Numbered from the stretch's first letter, positions 27,940-37,496 are shown. The stretch: DNA of 64,000 bases from Alkalihalophilus marmarensis DSM 21297 (GCF_000474275.2 NZ_ATAE01000037.1:53187-117186), one strand, 5' to 3'. The notes: generated from the sequence alone by a model not told the origin. Made by a program: numbers and translations.

Positions 27940-28716
27940 ATGGTAAATTTACGTGTAGATGATGTCTCACTCACTTATTTATCCAAGAGTGATGCCACTA
28001 AAGCTCTTGTCGACATTCACTTTTCAGTTGAGGATGGAGAATTCATCTCCATTCTCGGCCCAAGCGGCTGCGGGAAAACCACTCTCTTATCTCTTGTAGC
28101 AGGAATCCTTAAGCCTACTTCAGGCACCGTAACACTAGACGGTATTCCTACCTCAAGTAAGCAGGCGAATATCGGCTACATGCTTCAACAAGATTACTTG
28201 TTTCCTTGGCTGTCTATCGAATCTAATATTATGCTTGGCCAAAAAATATTAGGAATGGATAAGCCGCAGTCTAAGGATTTAGCTCTTTCGTTATTAGAGA
28301 AAGTTGGTCTTTTGGATAAGCTGACACATTACCCAGCGCAGCTATCAGGAGGAATGCGACAGCGCGTGGCACTTGTTAGAATGATGGCTACAAATCCTTC
28401 TTTGCTGCTTTTAGATGAACCCTTCTCTGCTCTTGATTATCAAACGAAATTAAAACTAGAAGATTTAGTAGCCACGATTTTAAAAGAAGAACAAAAGACA
28501 GCGATTCTTGTCACCCATGATATCGGTGAAGCCATTGCGATGTCTGACCGTGTGATTTTATTATCTGCCAGACCAGGCCGGATCGCTAAAATCTTTGACA
28601 TTCCAAAGGAAATCAGAGGCGTTCTTCCATTTGAAGCAAGACAGCTTTCTTCCTATACAGAGCTTTTTAATGAAATATGGAAGGAGCTGGAGAGTCTTGA
28701 AACAAACAAAGGATGA
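27940..28716 (+). CDS. ytlC: ABC transporter ATP-binding protein, YtlC-like
   Basis: A 258-residue nucleotide-binding subunit of the SsuB/TauB group. Walker [10 protein letters not shown] is near residue 40, the Q-loop [10 protein letters not shown] is near residue 82, signature LSGGMRQR and Walker [13 protein letters not shown] follow. AAGGTGG precedes ATG 27940 by eight bases. It sits 13 bases behind the binding-protein gene and overlaps the permease gene by 20 bases, so the three are made together. Confidence 0.85.
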   Translation: MVNLRVDDVSLTYLSKSDATKALVDIHFSVEDGEFISILGPSGCGKTTLLSLVAGILKPTSGTVTLDGIPTSSKQANIGYMLQQDYLFPWLSIESNIMLGQKILGMDKPQSKDLALSLLEKVGLLDKLTHYPAQLSGGMRQRVALVRMMATNPSLLLLDEPFSALDYQTKLKLEDLVATILKEEQKTAILVTHDIGEAIAMSDRVILLSARPGRIAKIFDIPKEIRGVLPFEARQLSSYTELFNEIWKELESLETNKG

Positions 28717-29512
28717 TTTAAGTCAAGCTGATTTGCACCAAACGTATCTGCGCTCCTTAAAGAAGGAAAAACGAAATGTACTATTTGTTCAATTAATCAT
28801 CCTGATGTCATTTATCGGCATATGGGAAATTTCTGCGAGACATGGCTGGATCGACCAACTATTGTTCAGCATGCCCTCTCGAATTTTCAACCTTTTAGTC
28901 ACCCGAATAACGGATGGAACTCTGATTACACATACCTCAGTCACTTTATTTGAAACGTTGCTTGGATTTATTATAGGAACACTAGCCGGAACGATCTTAG
29001 CAGCTGTCTTATGGTGGTCACCTTTTACTTCTAAGGTGCTTGACCCTTATTTAGTCATTTTAAATTCAATGCCCAAAGTGGCGCTTGGTCCCATTTTAAT
29101 TGTGGGGCTTGGACCAGGCTTCACTTCAATTATCGCCATGGGGGCGTTAATTTCTGTTATTATTACCACGATGGTCGTCTACACAGCATTTAAAGAAGTG
29201 GATGCTAATTATATTAAAGTGATGCAAACATTCCAGGCTTCTAAGAGGCAGACCTTCCAATCAGTCATATTGCCTGCTTGTGTTCCAACAATTATCTCAA
29301 CCTTAAAGGTCAATGTAGGACTTAGCTGGGTGGGTGTCATTGTTGGTGAATTTTTAGTCTCAAAGCAAGGGCTTGGCTATCTTATCATTTACGGATTCCA
29401 AGTGTTTAATTTCACACTTGTCCTAATGAGCTTGTTTGTTATCGCTATACTTGCAACCATTATGTATAAAGCAGTTGAATGGCTTGAGACAAAGCTTGTC
29501 AAACATTTCTAG
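28697..29512 (+). CDS. ytlD: ABC transporter permease, YtlD-like
   Basis: A 271-residue inner-membrane permease of the SsuC/TauC type with about six segments and the EAA-like loop [19 protein letters not shown] choose TTG 28697 because AAGGAG lies ten bases upstream and the resulting length fits B. subtilis YtlD; the open frame extends further into ytlC without a site. It completes the ytlA-ytlC-ytlD importer; a strong terminator follows. Confidence 0.8.
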   Translation: MKQTKDDLSQADLHQTYLRSLKKEKRNVLFVQLIILMSFIGIWEISARHGWIDQLLFSMPSRIFNLLVTRITDGTLITHTSVTLFETLLGFIIGTLAGTILAAVLWWSPFTSKVLDPYLVILNSMPKVALGPILIVGLGPGFTSIIAMGALISVIITTMVVYTAFKEVDANYIKVMQTFQASKRQTFQSVILPACVPTIISTLKVNVGLSWVGVIVGEFLVSKQGLGYLIIYGFQVFNFTLVLMSLFVIAILATIMYKAVEWLETKLVKHF

Positions 29513-29516
29513 CCCA

Positions 29517-29549
29517 AAAAGAGCAGCTCATTTCAGGAGCTGCTCTTTT
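29517..29549. terminator. Bidirectional terminator overlapping the ytkD 3' end
   Basis: AAAAGAGCAGCTC pairs perfectly with GAGCTGCTCTTTT around a 7-base loop. The right arm codes the last residues of ytkD on the reverse strand. Confidence 0.92.
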
Positions 29550-30007
29550 CTTAAATAGTCCACGCAATAGGTTAACACGTCATCTTTCATTACAAAACTA
29601 AAGCGTGAATCCTCTCTGATTGTATCAGGCAGAGCGTCAAGGCAAACTGGCCCATTTGTCTCATAGTAACAATCTTTTTCTTGCAAAGTTGATATCACTG
29701 CAAAGTAAATATTCTTATGAATACGCTCTTCCTCTGCGGCTACTTCATATTGCCCAAGCCATGTTATCGAATGAATCAGAGCACCAGTCTCTTCAAGTAC
29801 TTCTCTATGCGCAGCTTCTAATGGGGTTTCCCCGTACTCAACCTTGCCGCCAGGAAACTCCAGACCTCTCTTTTGATGTGTCGTTAGAAGCCACTGATGA
29901 CGATATTTACAGATGACCCACACATGTTTAGGGTCATTTGAGAACGGTTCTTCCCCATTTAACACTAGACGAACCGTATTCCCATTTTGATCAGTAAATT
30001 GCCGCAT
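29528..30007 (-). CDS. ytkD: Nudix hydrolase YtkD
   Basis: A 159-residue Nudix protein. The Nudix box GGKVEYGETPLEAAHREVLE with the following ETGA, at residues about 50-73, fits GX5EX7REUXEEXGU. B. subtilis YtkD (158 residues) cleaves 8-oxo-dGTP and has RNA pyrophosphohydrolase activity, limiting mutagenesis and starting mRNA decay. It converges on ytlD; the shared terminator hairpin lies partly inside this coding sequence. Confidence 0.85.
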   Translation of the reverse strand: MRQFTDQNGNTVRLVLNGEEPFSNDPKHVWVICKYRHQWLLTTHQKRGLEFPGGKVEYGETPLEAAHREVLEETGALIHSITWLGQYEVAAEEERIHKNIYFAVISTLQEKDCYYETNGPVCLDALPDTIREDSRFSFVMKDDVLTYCVDYLRKEQLLK

Positions 30008-30078
30008 TCAGGCGTCCCCATCCTTCCCCATCTATCTACTTAGAAGTATACGTTGTTTCATTCAACAATCCAACCGAT

Positions 30079-31287
30079 TTACCATGTTGGATCGCTGCCT
30101 TTATCAGGTCGAATAAAGCAAATGGCAATGATAATGGCTGCTGCTCCAACGCCTGCTTGGATTAGAAAGAGAAGAGAATGGGTCGTATTCATTAATATTG
30201 CAAAAACAGGGGGGCCTGCTGCTACACCAACAAAGCGCATACTTGAGTATAAAGAAGTAACAGACCCTCTTTGTTCCATCTGTATTCCTTCGGTTACCAA
30301 TGCATCCAGACTAGGCAGAGCAATTCCAATTCCAATCCCGCTGCTGAGTAAGGCCGTTAGTAAAAAGTAGATGTCATCTGAAAAGGACAGTGCAAGCATT
30401 GAAATAGTTAATAAACTTACCCCAGTTAATGTCATTCGTTTCATCAGCCATTTTTCTTGCCCGATGATTTTCCCCGCAGATAAAGAAGCTATGCAAAGGG
30501 CTGCGAGCGGGATCGCTAGAATAATCCCTTTTTTCACTCCTTCAATTTGATATTGCTCCTCTAACATGGTAGATAAATAAAACAGAACACCAAATAAAAT
30601 AAACATACAAATCGCACCAATCAGAAATACAGCGTATAACCAAGCCCCTTCCCTTTTAAAGATGACTTTTAATGACAGGAAAAATTCTTTTCCAGCTAAA
30701 GGGTCCTTTTGCATCGGTGGAGATTTCACTAGAAAAATGATAAGAGCAATAGAAATGACACAGAAGACGGGAAAGGCTAAAAAAGGCAAGTACCAAAGGA
30801 GCGAAGCCAAAAAAGCACCGACGATTGGGCTAAGCACTTTTCCAAATGTATTAGACGTCTCAATCACTCCAAGTCCATTGCTGACTTCCTGCTCATCTGT
30901 AAATAAATCACCTACAAGCGGCAGTACGATTGGAGAAGCACCAGCTGCGCCAACCCCTTGCAGCAGCCTGCCAAACATAATCACCCAATACGAGGACTCC
31001 ATCTGCCAAGCCGCAAAACCGGCTAGTAAACCTCCTAGTGCTGCAATGATTAGACTTGGGATAATGACACGCTTTCTACCGATTTGGTCGGAGATATACC
31101 CCGCTATTGGTATACATATAATGGCCACCACTGAATAAACGGTTATTAACAAGCTTGCTTGAAACGAACTTATGGATAATTCACGTTCAATAATAGGCAA
31201 CACAGGAATAAGCATCGAATTCCCTAATGTCATGACAAGGGGAATTGATGCGATCGATAACAAGTCCCATTTTTTCTTATCTTCCAT
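30079..31287 (-). CDS. MFS transporter, drug-efflux type
   Basis: A 402-residue twelve-segment MFS protein. The loop GYISDQIGRKRVI after segment 2 and GVGAAGASPIVLPLVGDLF in segment 5 (motif C-like region) suggest a DHA1-type antiporter. I place the start at ATG 31287 with AAGGAGAGG upstream. It is a single-gene unit between ytkD and the YwpF-like gene. Substrate unknown. Confidence 0.75.
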   Translation of the reverse strand: MEDKKKWDLLSIASIPLVMTLGNSMLIPVLPIIERELSISSFQASLLITVYSVVAIICIPIAGYISDQIGRKRVIIPSLIIAALGGLLAGFAAWQMESSYWVIMFGRLLQGVGAAGASPIVLPLVGDLFTDEQEVSNGLGVIETSNTFGKVLSPIVGAFLASLLWYLPFLAFPVFCVISIALIIFLVKSPPMQKDPLAGKEFFLSLKVIFKREGAWLYAVFLIGAICMFILFGVLFYLSTMLEEQYQIEGVKKGIILAIPLAALCIASLSAGKIIGQEKWLMKRMTLTGVSLLTISMLALSFSDDIYFLLTALLSSGIGIGIALPSLDALVTEGIQMEQRGSVTSLYSSMRFVGVAAGPPVFAILMNTTHSLLFLIQAGVGAAAIIIAICFIRPDKGSDPTW

Positions 31288-31383
31288 TTCGATTTTTCCT
31301 CTCCTTGTCACCATCATCCAAACGCGTTAAACATTCGGTACTCTTAGTATGGAGAGTTTCTTTTTAACTATGCAGAACCAAAA

Positions 31384-31420
31384 AAAGGCTGATCAAACTA
31401 CAAATGTTTGACCAGCCTTT
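31384..31420. terminator. Terminator after the YwpF-like gene
   Basis: AAAGGCTG-ATCAAAC pairs with GTTTGAC-CAGCCTTT, with T-rich sequence on the reverse strand. Confidence 0.85.
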
Positions 31421-31428
31421 GATTGCTC

Positions 31429-31920
31429 TTATTTCAGTTGATAGTTGCCGCTCTCTTTTAATGATGCATACACTTCAGCTAACGTGTTTTCTGAGTGAGC
31501 TGCTAAGTTTTCTTTACGGCTTTTGAATTCCTGGACTAACTGCTCACCACTAAGTCCCTCTTCGACCAGGTCCTCAATCACATCTTCAATCACTTCGTCC
31601 TTTTGCAGAACTAACTTGGCTTCTAATAACACACTGATTCCACCCGATAAGTCTGTGATCGTAACAACATTTGTGACCATTGTTGCAGGGTGATTGTTTT
31701 TAGACGTAATAATAGCATCTACAAGCAAATGGCCGCTTTCTTGTTTGATTTCCTCGAAATAACCTTTAAATGATTCCTCCATGACAGCATCAATATGCCA
31801 AGTATGTTCCTCGTTTTCCATGTTTATAATTAATCCATCTTTTAATGGGACCGCACGCTGCTTAATCGAACCCTCGCTGCCTTCTAATATACATAGTGAG
31901 TATAGCTTAAACGTTTTCAC
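31429..31920 (-). CDS. YwpF-like protein
   Basis: A 163-residue soluble protein starting MKTFKLYSLCILEG with PLKDGLIINMENEEHTW; this pattern and the later ISVLLEAKLVLQ resemble the YwpF family of Bacillus, for which no activity is established. The C-terminal 55 residues are acidic and helical (VIEDVIEDLVEEGLSGEQLV) and look like an addition. The start is GTG behind GGAGGGG. Not strongly placed; a family search would decide. Confidence 0.55.
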   Translation of the reverse strand: MKTFKLYSLCILEGSEGSIKQRAVPLKDGLIINMENEEHTWHIDAVMEESFKGYFEEIKQESGHLLVDAIITSKNNHPATMVTNVVTITDLSGGISVLLEAKLVLQKDEVIEDVIEDLVEEGLSGEQLVQEFKSRKENLAAHSENTLAEVYASLKESGNYQLK

Positions 31921-32060
31921 AAAATCCCCTCCTGTTCGTATGTAAGGAAAATATGTACAGAGCTTTTTATCAATTAAAGTATATCACAACTTTTAAAAGA
32001 GACATCTATAGGAGATGTCTCAAATCCCTCAAACATGGGTTATAGCATAGCCGCCGCTCC

Positions 32061-32166
32061 TGAACTATACTACGCTTTTCGCGGTGAGCTAGTGAGCTTC
32101 CTCGGGCTAAGGCCCTGTGGGATCTCACTCCTGCTCTAGCCACCGCAGAAGTCTCCGTATAATTCA
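32061..32166 (-). repeat. Structured intergenic element, type II copy (A)
   Basis: TGAACTATAC (32061-32070) pairs with GTATAATTCA (32157-32166, one mismatch). Inside are GCGGTG/CACCGC, GTGAG/CTCAC and an apical GGGC/GCCC stem. Similarity to copy D continues about 25 bases beyond each end. Orientation is opposite to copy D. Confidence 0.8.
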
Positions 32167-32293
32167 TCCGCTAAGTTATTGCTTAATGTAATTATTATGT
32201 GGAACGATATAATTATGGCTCAGTTCAAATCATGCTTAAATCACTGAGCAGCAGAAAACTACGATGAGGGGCACTAATTAACCTCCTCGCTCC

Positions 32294-32419
32294 GTTGATT
32301 GGAGCGGAAGGCGCCGACTCCTGCGGGATGTGCGTGGCCAGGGAGATCCCACAGGGCGAAAAGCCCGAGGAAGCTCCCGGACCGCCCGCGGAAAGCGTGC
32401 GCCTGCAGCGGAGATCAAC
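32294..32419 (+). repeat. Structured intergenic element, type I copy (B)
   Basis: The ends GTTGAT/ATCAAC and the next GGCGC/GCGCC arms pair, then TGCGGG/CCCGCG, GGGAG/CTCCC and apical GGGC-GAAAA-GCCC. The core GAGATCCCACAGGGC is shared with type II copies. Copy C at 42661 is a near-identical inverted copy. Confidence 0.8.
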
Positions 32420-32493
32420 AACTACTGTAAGAAGCTTCTTTTTTGGTACCTTCAGCGCTTCGTTCGTATCCTGCGGCAGGCATAGATCTTTAA

Positions 32494-33849
32494 TTAAGTC
32501 TGCATAGCTTTACTCGTTGTTTCTTTTATCGCTTGTTCCATGATGGAAATCATCGCATCGAGGTCCTCGTAGCTGCTTGCATAAGGAGGCATAAATACAA
32601 TGGTATCGCCTAGTGGACGTGATAACATGCCGAGCTTCCTCATTTCAAGAGTTGTCTGATAACCGATGCGCTCAACCCATGGAAAAGGCTGCTTCGTCTT
32701 TTTATTAAGTACAAGTTCAATCCCCACCATTAAGCCAAGCTGTCTAATATCTCCCACATGCGGCAAGTCTTTTAATGCCTCCAGCTTTTCTTTGACAAAT
32801 GCCGTTTTCCTCTCAACATCTTCCATTACGTTTTCTTGTTCGAAAATATCTAAGTTTGCAAGAGCAGCAGCACACCCCAGCTGATTTCCTGTATAAGAAT
32901 GACCGTGGAAGAAGGTTTTCAGCTCAGCATAATCTGCATAGAACGCTTTATAAATTTCCTCTGTTGTTAACGTAGCTGCAATAGGAAGGTAGCCGCCTGT
33001 AATTCCTTTAGCCACCATCATAATGTCCGGCTCCACTTCTTCATGCTCCACCGCAAACATTTTACCTGTGCGGCCAAAACCGGTTGCCACTTCATCGATA
33101 ATTAATAAGACGTCGTGTTTCTTGCAAAGGTTCTCTACCCCTTTTAAATACCCATTAGGCATCACATGCATTCCGCCTGCACCTTGGACCATACCTTCCA
33201 TTATTACAGCGGCAATCTCCTTGCCTTTTTCACTTAACATCGTCTCAAGTTCAGCCAGCGCTTGATCCCTAACGTCAACCGGGTCCGGCAGCTCATTGCG
33301 ATAAACCGTCGGAAACGGCACTTTATAGCTGTCAAACATTAACGGCTTGTATGTAGTATGAAAAATGTCTACTGCTCCAACGCTAATTGCCCCAACTGTG
33401 TCACCATGGTAGCCATTGGTCACTGTCACAAATTTCGTTTTATCTTGATACCCTTTATTTCTCCAATATTGAAAGGCAATCTTCAACCCTATTTCAACAG
33501 CCTCTGCCCCGCTGTCTGAGTAAAATACTCTCTTTAATGGAGCAGGAGTTAGATCAATCAATCGTTCAGCGAGTTCAATAGCTGGTCTATTCGCTGCTCC
33601 TAAAAGCGTTGTATGAGCGACTTTTCCTAGCTGCTCTTTAATCGCATCATCTAGTTCTTTCTTTTTATGGCCGTGGACATTTAACCACAGGGATGAATAT
33701 CCATCATAATAACTTTTGCCCTCTGTATCATATAATCTGACCCCTTCTCCATGTTCAATAACTATCGGGTCTTCTTCATAATCTTTCATTTGAGTAAAAG
33801 GCAGCCAAAGCAAGTCCTTACTTTTTTGAATAAGCATATCTTGTTCCAT
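32494..33849 (-). CDS. bioA: Adenosylmethionine-8-amino-7-oxononanoate aminotransferase
   Basis: A 451-residue PLP enzyme of class III aminotransferases that makes 7,8-diaminononanoate in biotin synthesis. [14 protein letters not shown] at the N-terminus is typical of Bio[16 protein letters not shown] binds PLP, and the Lys Schiff base is in [13 protein letters not shown] (about residue 276). I chose ATG 33849, preceded by GAGGTG; the frame is open further up, inside bioD. It overlaps bioD by 32 bases, so the two are translated together. SAM or Lys as amino donor cannot be told. Confidence 0.93.
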   Translation of the reverse strand: MEQDMLIQKSKDLLWLPFTQMKDYEEDPIVIEHGEGVRLYDTEGKSYYDGYSSLWLNVHGHKKKELDDAIKEQLGKVAHTTLLGAANRPAIELAERLIDLTPAPLKRVFYSDSGAEAVEIGLKIAFQYWRNKGYQDKTKFVTVTNGYHGDTVGAISVGAVDIFHTTYKPLMFDSYKVPFPTVYRNELPDPVDVRDQALAELETMLSEKGKEIAAVIMEGMVQGAGGMHVMPNGYLKGVENLCKKHDVLLIIDEVATGFGRTGKMFAVEHEEVEPDIMMVAKGITGGYLPIAATLTTEEIYKAFYADYAELKTFFHGHSYTGNQLGCAAALANLDIFEQENVMEDVERKTAFVKEKLEALKDLPHVGDIRQLGLMVGIELVLNKKTKQPFPWVERIGYQTTLEMRKLGMLSRPLGDTIVFMPPYASSYEDLDAMISIMEQAIKETTSKAMQT

Positions 33850-34540
33850 TTTTATGCACCTCACAAGCTTGTAGTAATCTTTCATTTAAAACGGAATCGG
33901 CCATTTGTTGCAGCTGTTCTATTAGAGCGGCTGGCTCAAAGACTGGCAGCTTTACAATAATTGATGTGTCATTCATTTCTTCAAGCATTCGTTTATTGTC
34001 TTCTTCGATCGGATCAAACTTATTGCCGCATTCATTCAAGATGATTCCATTAACTTTAATTCCTTTGCTTCTCGCATAATGAATGGTCAAGGCCGTATGA
34101 TTTAGGACTCCTACTTTTGATTTAGCTACCACGAGCACTGGAAAGCCTATTTGCTGAATAAGCGTGGTCATCGTCGTACCATCAGATGATAACGGGACAA
34201 CCAGTCCTCCCGCCCCTTCAACAACGACTAGATCATACTCTTTTTCTAACTGTCTTATTTGATTAATTATCTGTTCAATACCAATTGCTGAATTTTCGAG
34301 TTCAGCTGCTAAATGAGGTGAACAAGGCACCTTATATGTATATGTAGTCTGTGCTGCCGCAGCATGTCCTGCCACTTGTTTATAAAACTCCATGTCCGCT
34401 TGGTCGGTTTCGATTCCCGTCTGTACAGGTTTGTAAGCCACTGCATTAATGCCAGCTTGTCTCAATGCACGCACTACATAAGCACATGCTACCGTTTTTC
34501 CTACGTCTGTATCATTTCCCGTAATAAATATTCCTGCCAA
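33818..34540 (-). CDS. bioD: Dethiobiotin synthetase
   Basis: A 240-residue ATP-dependent carboxylase that closes the ureido ring of dethiobiotin. The P-loop GNDTDVGKT is at residues about 7-15 and [12 protein letters not shown] near residue 113 is the second family motif. The start is TTG 34540 with GGAGGGG six bases before it, giving [12 protein letters not shown]; upstream ATG has no site. A BirA-type operator lies 77 bases upstream. bioA follows; bioB, bioF and early genes are not in the window. Confidence 0.93.
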   Translation of the reverse strand: MAGIFITGNDTDVGKTVACAYVVRALRQAGINAVAYKPVQTGIETDQADMEFYKQVAGHAAAAQTTYTYKVPCSPHLAAELENSAIGIEQIINQIRQLEKEYDLVVVEGAGGLVVPLSSDGTTMTTLIQQIGFPVLVVAKSKVGVLNHTALTIHYARSKGIKVNGIILNECGNKFDPIEEDNKRMLEEMNDTSIIVKLPVFEPAALIEQLQQMADSVLNERLLQACEVHKNGTRYAYSKK

Positions 34541-34616
34541 TCTGATCCCCTCCTCGCAGCTTACTTTTCTAAAAATTAACATTGTTATAATTGCTTTTCA
34601 ATAGAATCGAGCAAAT

Positions 34617-34647
34617 TTGTTAACTTTTTTTATATTTAGGTTAACAA
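34617..34647 (-). promoter_or_regulatory. BirA-type operator upstream of bioD
   Basis: TTGTTAAC (34617-34624) and GTTAACAA (34640-34647) form a perfect inverted repeat with a 15-base AT-rich spacer. This matches the known BirA box TTGTTAAC-N15/16-GTTAACAA of Firmicutes. BirA with biotinyl-AMP would repress bioDA. Confidence 0.88.
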
Positions 34648-34662
34648 TAATGATAAAAAGAA

Positions 34663-34686
34663 ACTTTCTGCCAAAAGGCAGAAAGT
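34663..34686 (-). terminator. Terminator of the 48-residue protein gene
   Basis: ACTTTCTGCC / GGCAGAAAGT perfect stem with four-base loop; T-rich on the reverse strand. Confidence 0.85.
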
Positions 34687-34714
34687 CATATGTTTAGGGT
34701 ATCGTCACCATTAA

Positions 34715-34861
34715 TTATGAGGTTTTTATTTGCTGATAAACGGATTCAAATTGCTTATCTTTCACCCAGTTCAAGAGTTCTACCTCTTTTTCAGTCAATT
34801 CTCTACCAAGCTTACATTTACATTCTACTAAGAGCTCTTCATACCATTCTTCAAGTGCCAT
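34715..34861 (-). CDS. Small acidic protein, unknown
   Basis: A 48-residue frame on the reverse strand (start MALEEWYEELLVECKCKLG), mostly helical and acidic with a CKC pair. AAAGGAG lies ten bases before the ATG and a clean terminator follows 28 bases past the stop, so I accept it as a gene. No family recognised. Confidence 0.6.
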   Translation of the reverse strand: MALEEWYEELLVECKCKLGRELTEKEVELLNWVKDKQFESVYQQIKTS

Positions 34862-35021
34862 GTGTAAATGTCTCCTTTTCGAAAAACTCCAATAAAAGGT
34901 GAAGGCTTGACCTAATATTGTGTAACATAACCCTAGTCTATTCCTCTAGATTCCATATTATGTTCTACATATATTTCATTCTATCTGAATATTGCAAATC
35001 CTGCACTAATTAATTTGAAAT

Positions 35022-35183
35022 TCAACTTATTTTCGTTGTTTTTTTCGAAGGAGGAGACACAAATTGCTCAAGTTCCCTGGTCTGTAATTCTTGGTAAAGA
35101 AGCTCTAAAAATTCAAGATCTAACTTTAGCTCTATTGCTTTTAAATAAGCATCAATAAGGATATCATTACGAATCTGTTCCAT
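35022..35183 (-). CDS. sda: Sda-like sporulation histidine kinase inhibitor
   Basis: A 53-residue frame on the reverse strand. Residues 4-40 (IRNDILIDAYLKAIELKLD, then LEFLELLYQEL) align by eye with the helical hairpin of B. subtilis Sda (pattern DELLIESYxKAxExxLxxDFIELIxxEI). Sda blocks KinA autophosphorylation to hold back sporulation when replication is disturbed. The ribosome site is weak (TAAGGT). The C-terminal tail (SPPSKKTTKIS) is longer than in Sda. I see no DnaA box next to it. Confidence 0.65.
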   Translation of the reverse strand: MEQIRNDILIDAYLKAIELKLDLEFLELLYQELQTRELEQFVSPPSKKTTKIS

Positions 35184-35243
35184 TTTACCTTAGCAACCTC
35201 TCTTCATTCTATTATAAGCAACCGGACTGGTTGTCTTCCATTC

Positions 35244-36419
35244 TTAGAATCCTTTTTTATCATATGCTTGCTTCATTTGCTTAAGTGCTTTTGCTAAGGT
35301 GTCTTTTGAACAAGCTAGGTTCATTCTTTCAAAATGCTCGCCTTCTGGACCAAAGATAGGACCGTGATTAAAGGCTACTTTCGCTTCGTGCAGCAGCCAT
35401 TCATTTCGCTCTTTCTCAGGCATACCAAGCTCCTCAAAATCAATCCATAGAAGATATGTGCCTTCTGGCTTAATTGGTTTGATTTTTGGCATATGTTCTT
35501 TAAAGTACTGTTCCACAAATTCATAGTTTTGCTGGATATAATCCATCAACTCGCTTAGCCATTCTTCTCCGTGACGATATGCTGCCTCTGTCGCTGCTTG
35601 TGAGAAAATATTTATCGAGCTGAATGTTGATTGGATAAATTGCTTAAGCTTTAGTCTCTTATTTGGATCAATCACAACAGCATATGATGCCTGGATTCCG
35701 GCCAGGTTAAACGTTTTGCTAGGCGCAAGGCACGTCAATGTCCGCATTGCCATATCTTCATTGATAGAAGCGATCGGAATATGCTTTTGACCCTCAAAAA
35801 GGAGGTCAGCATGAATTTCATCAGATATAACTAGCAAATCATGCTTCTTGCAAATTTGAGCTACTTTTTCAAGTTCCTCTTGCTTCCACACTCGGCCTAC
35901 AGGGTTGTGAGGATGAGACAGCAGCAGCACTTTTGTCTTTTCAGTAATCAATGATTCTAAATGGTCATAGTCCATCTCATATTGATCTTCTACTCGCTTA
36001 AGCGAGTTCTTCAAAATAATACGCCCATTTTTCTCAATAACATCGTAAAAAGGATAGTAAACAGGCGTTTGAATAATAACTTCGTCACCCGGTTCTGTAA
36101 AAGCTTGAATCATATGACTGATTGTCGGGACAATCCCTGATGTGTAAATAAAGGATTCAGGATTAACTTCCCAGCTATATCGGTTTAGTAACCAAGTGCA
36201 TATAGCTTCGTCTGCTTTTACAGAAGGAGCTGGGTACCCAAAAATACCGTGTTCTACTTTATCTTTTAATGCATCTATAACTGGGCGCGGTGCTTTAATA
36301 TCCATATCAGCTACCCATAAAGGAATAACGTCCTTCGCTCCAAAACGAGCTTCCGTCATATCCCATTTCATAGAGTCTGTCCCTCTTCTATCTTCAATAA
36401 ATTCTAGCTTTGTACTCAA
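35244..36419 (-). CDS. patB: PatB/MalY-family PLP-dependent C-S lyase
   Basis: A 391-residue fold-type I PLP enzyme. DRRGTDSMKWD and PLWVADMDIKAP at the N-terminus are the MalY/PatB hallmark, and the PLP Lys is in APSKTFNLAG. Family members cleave cystathionine or cysteine to pyruvate, ammonia and a thiol; some also act as aminotransferases. I chose TTG 36419 nine bases after AAGGAG; the ATG eight codons upstream would swallow that site. Single-gene unit. Confidence 0.85.
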   Translation of the reverse strand: MSTKLEFIEDRRGTDSMKWDMTEARFGAKDVIPLWVADMDIKAPRPVIDALKDKVEHGIFGYPAPSVKADEAICTWLLNRYSWEVNPESFIYTSGIVPTISHMIQAFTEPGDEVIIQTPVYYPFYDVIEKNGRIILKNSLKRVEDQYEMDYDHLESLITEKTKVLLLSHPHNPVGRVWKQEELEKVAQICKKHDLLVISDEIHADLLFEGQKHIPIASINEDMAMRTLTCLAPSKTFNLAGIQASYAVVIDPNKRLKLKQFIQSTFSSINIFSQAATEAAYRHGEEWLSELMDYIQQNYEFVEQYFKEHMPKIKPIKPEGTYLLWIDFEELGMPEKERNEWLLHEAKVAFNHGPIFGPEGEHFERMNLACSKDTLAKALKQMKQAYDKKGF

Positions 36420-36539
36420 AACAACCTTCTCCTTCCATTGCAAAAAAGTATCTTATCGACACCACTAACTAGTATTCAATATAAACATACTTATTTCCTT
36501 TTCATTCTACAAAAAGAATTTAGACAACATACATTATTT

Positions 36540-37496
36540 TCAGTTTACTTCGTGTGTAAGGTCCCTGCCTTCTAATCCTTCGATAATATGGTCTCTTGCC
36601 ATTTGAGCCATTTTCATTCTTGTTTCAAGCGCAGCACTTCCAATGTGAGGCATTGCGGTAACATTAGGTAACTTAAGCAGCGGATGATCTGCAGAGATCG
36701 GCTCCTGATCAAATACATCTAAGCCAGCAGCATAAATTTCATTTGTTTTTAAAGCCTCATATAAAGCCTCTTCATCTACGTTTGTCCCACGGGACGTATT
36801 AATAAACACAGCGGATTTTTTCATCTTAGCAAATTGTTCATGTCCCATCATTTTTTTCGTCTCAGGAGTGGAAGGGGCTAATAAGACTACATAGTCTGAT
36901 CGCTCCAAAAGCTCATCAAAAGTAACATAGGAAGCATGTAATGTCTCTTCTGCTTCTCGTTTTCTTGATCGGTTATGATAGAGAATATTCATCGAGAATC
37001 CTTGAGCTCTCTTTGCCACTGCTTCACCTATACGCCCCATACCGATAATGCCAATTGTCTTATGCGAAACTTCTTGACCGGTCAAATAAAAAGGCGCCCA
37101 GCTTTTCCATTCGTCTCTTCTAATTACATCTGCTGCTTCTATAAGCCTTCTTCCACTCGCTAAAATTAAAGCAAATGTCAGATCAGCCGTTGCATCTGTT
37201 AAAACGTTAGGCGTATGCCCGACTTTAATTCCTCGCTCTATAGCCCCTGCTACGTCTATATTGTCATATCCAACCGCCATTGTACTCACTACTTTTAGCT
37301 TTGGCGACTGTTCATATAATTCATCATTAATGTCATCTGTTAAATTCACTAGTAATGCATCAGCATCCTTACTTTCTTGTAATAAAAGATCACGAGGCAT
37401 TACTTTATCTTCATATTCCCACATCACTACCTCATATTTGTCTCTTAACGGGTTGATGATTGAATCTGGAAACTTTCTTGTTACGACAACCTTCAT
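36540..37496 (-). CDS. D-isomer 2-hydroxyacid dehydrogenase (glyoxylate/hydroxypyruvate reductase type)
   Basis: A 318-residue NAD(P)H-dependent dehydrogenase. The nucleotide loop is GIIGMGRIGEAVAKRA near residue 152, INTSRGTNVDE holds the substrate Arg region, and PHIGSA has the catalytic His. The N-terminal VTRKFPDSIINPL resembles GyaR/GhrB-type enzymes such as B. subtilis YvcT. AAAGGAGTGG precedes the ATG. Exact substrate is not readable; glyoxylate or hydroxypyruvate is likely. Confidence 0.85.
   Translation of the reverse strand: MKVVVTRKFPDSIINPLRDKYEVVMWEYEDKVMPRDLLLQESKDADALLVNLTDDINDELYEQSPKLKVVSTMAVGYDNIDVAGAIERGIKVGHTPNVLTDATADLTFALILASGRRLIEAADVIRRDEWKSWAPFYLTGQEVSHKTIGIIGMGRIGEAVAKRAQGFSMNILYHNRSRKREAEETLHASYVTFDELLERSDYVVLLAPSTPETKKMMGHEQFAKMKKSAVFINTSRGTNVDEEALYEALKTNEIYAAGLDVFDQEPISADHPLLKLPNVTAMPHIGSAALETRMKMAQMARDHIIEGLEGRDLTHEVN

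Larger units (their letters stand above)
31921..32493. other. Intergenic region with two structured repeats
   Basis: About 570 bases between the YwpF-like gene and bioA. It holds one type II element (32061-32166) and one type I element (32294-32419). An apparent frame across the second repeat has no ribosome site and is not taken as a gene. Confidence 0.75.

Noticed and set aside
32295..32507. A 70-codon open frame across structured element B
   Set aside because: It lies on a GC-rich repeat, has no ribosome site, and a corresponding frame in copy C differs.
35022..35183. Spo0E-type phosphatase
   Set aside because: The SQELD motif of Spo0E proteins is missing and the sequence aligns better with Sda.
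35184..35243. DnaA box upstream of the Sda-like gene
   Set aside because: No nonamer close to TTATCCACA was found in this gap.
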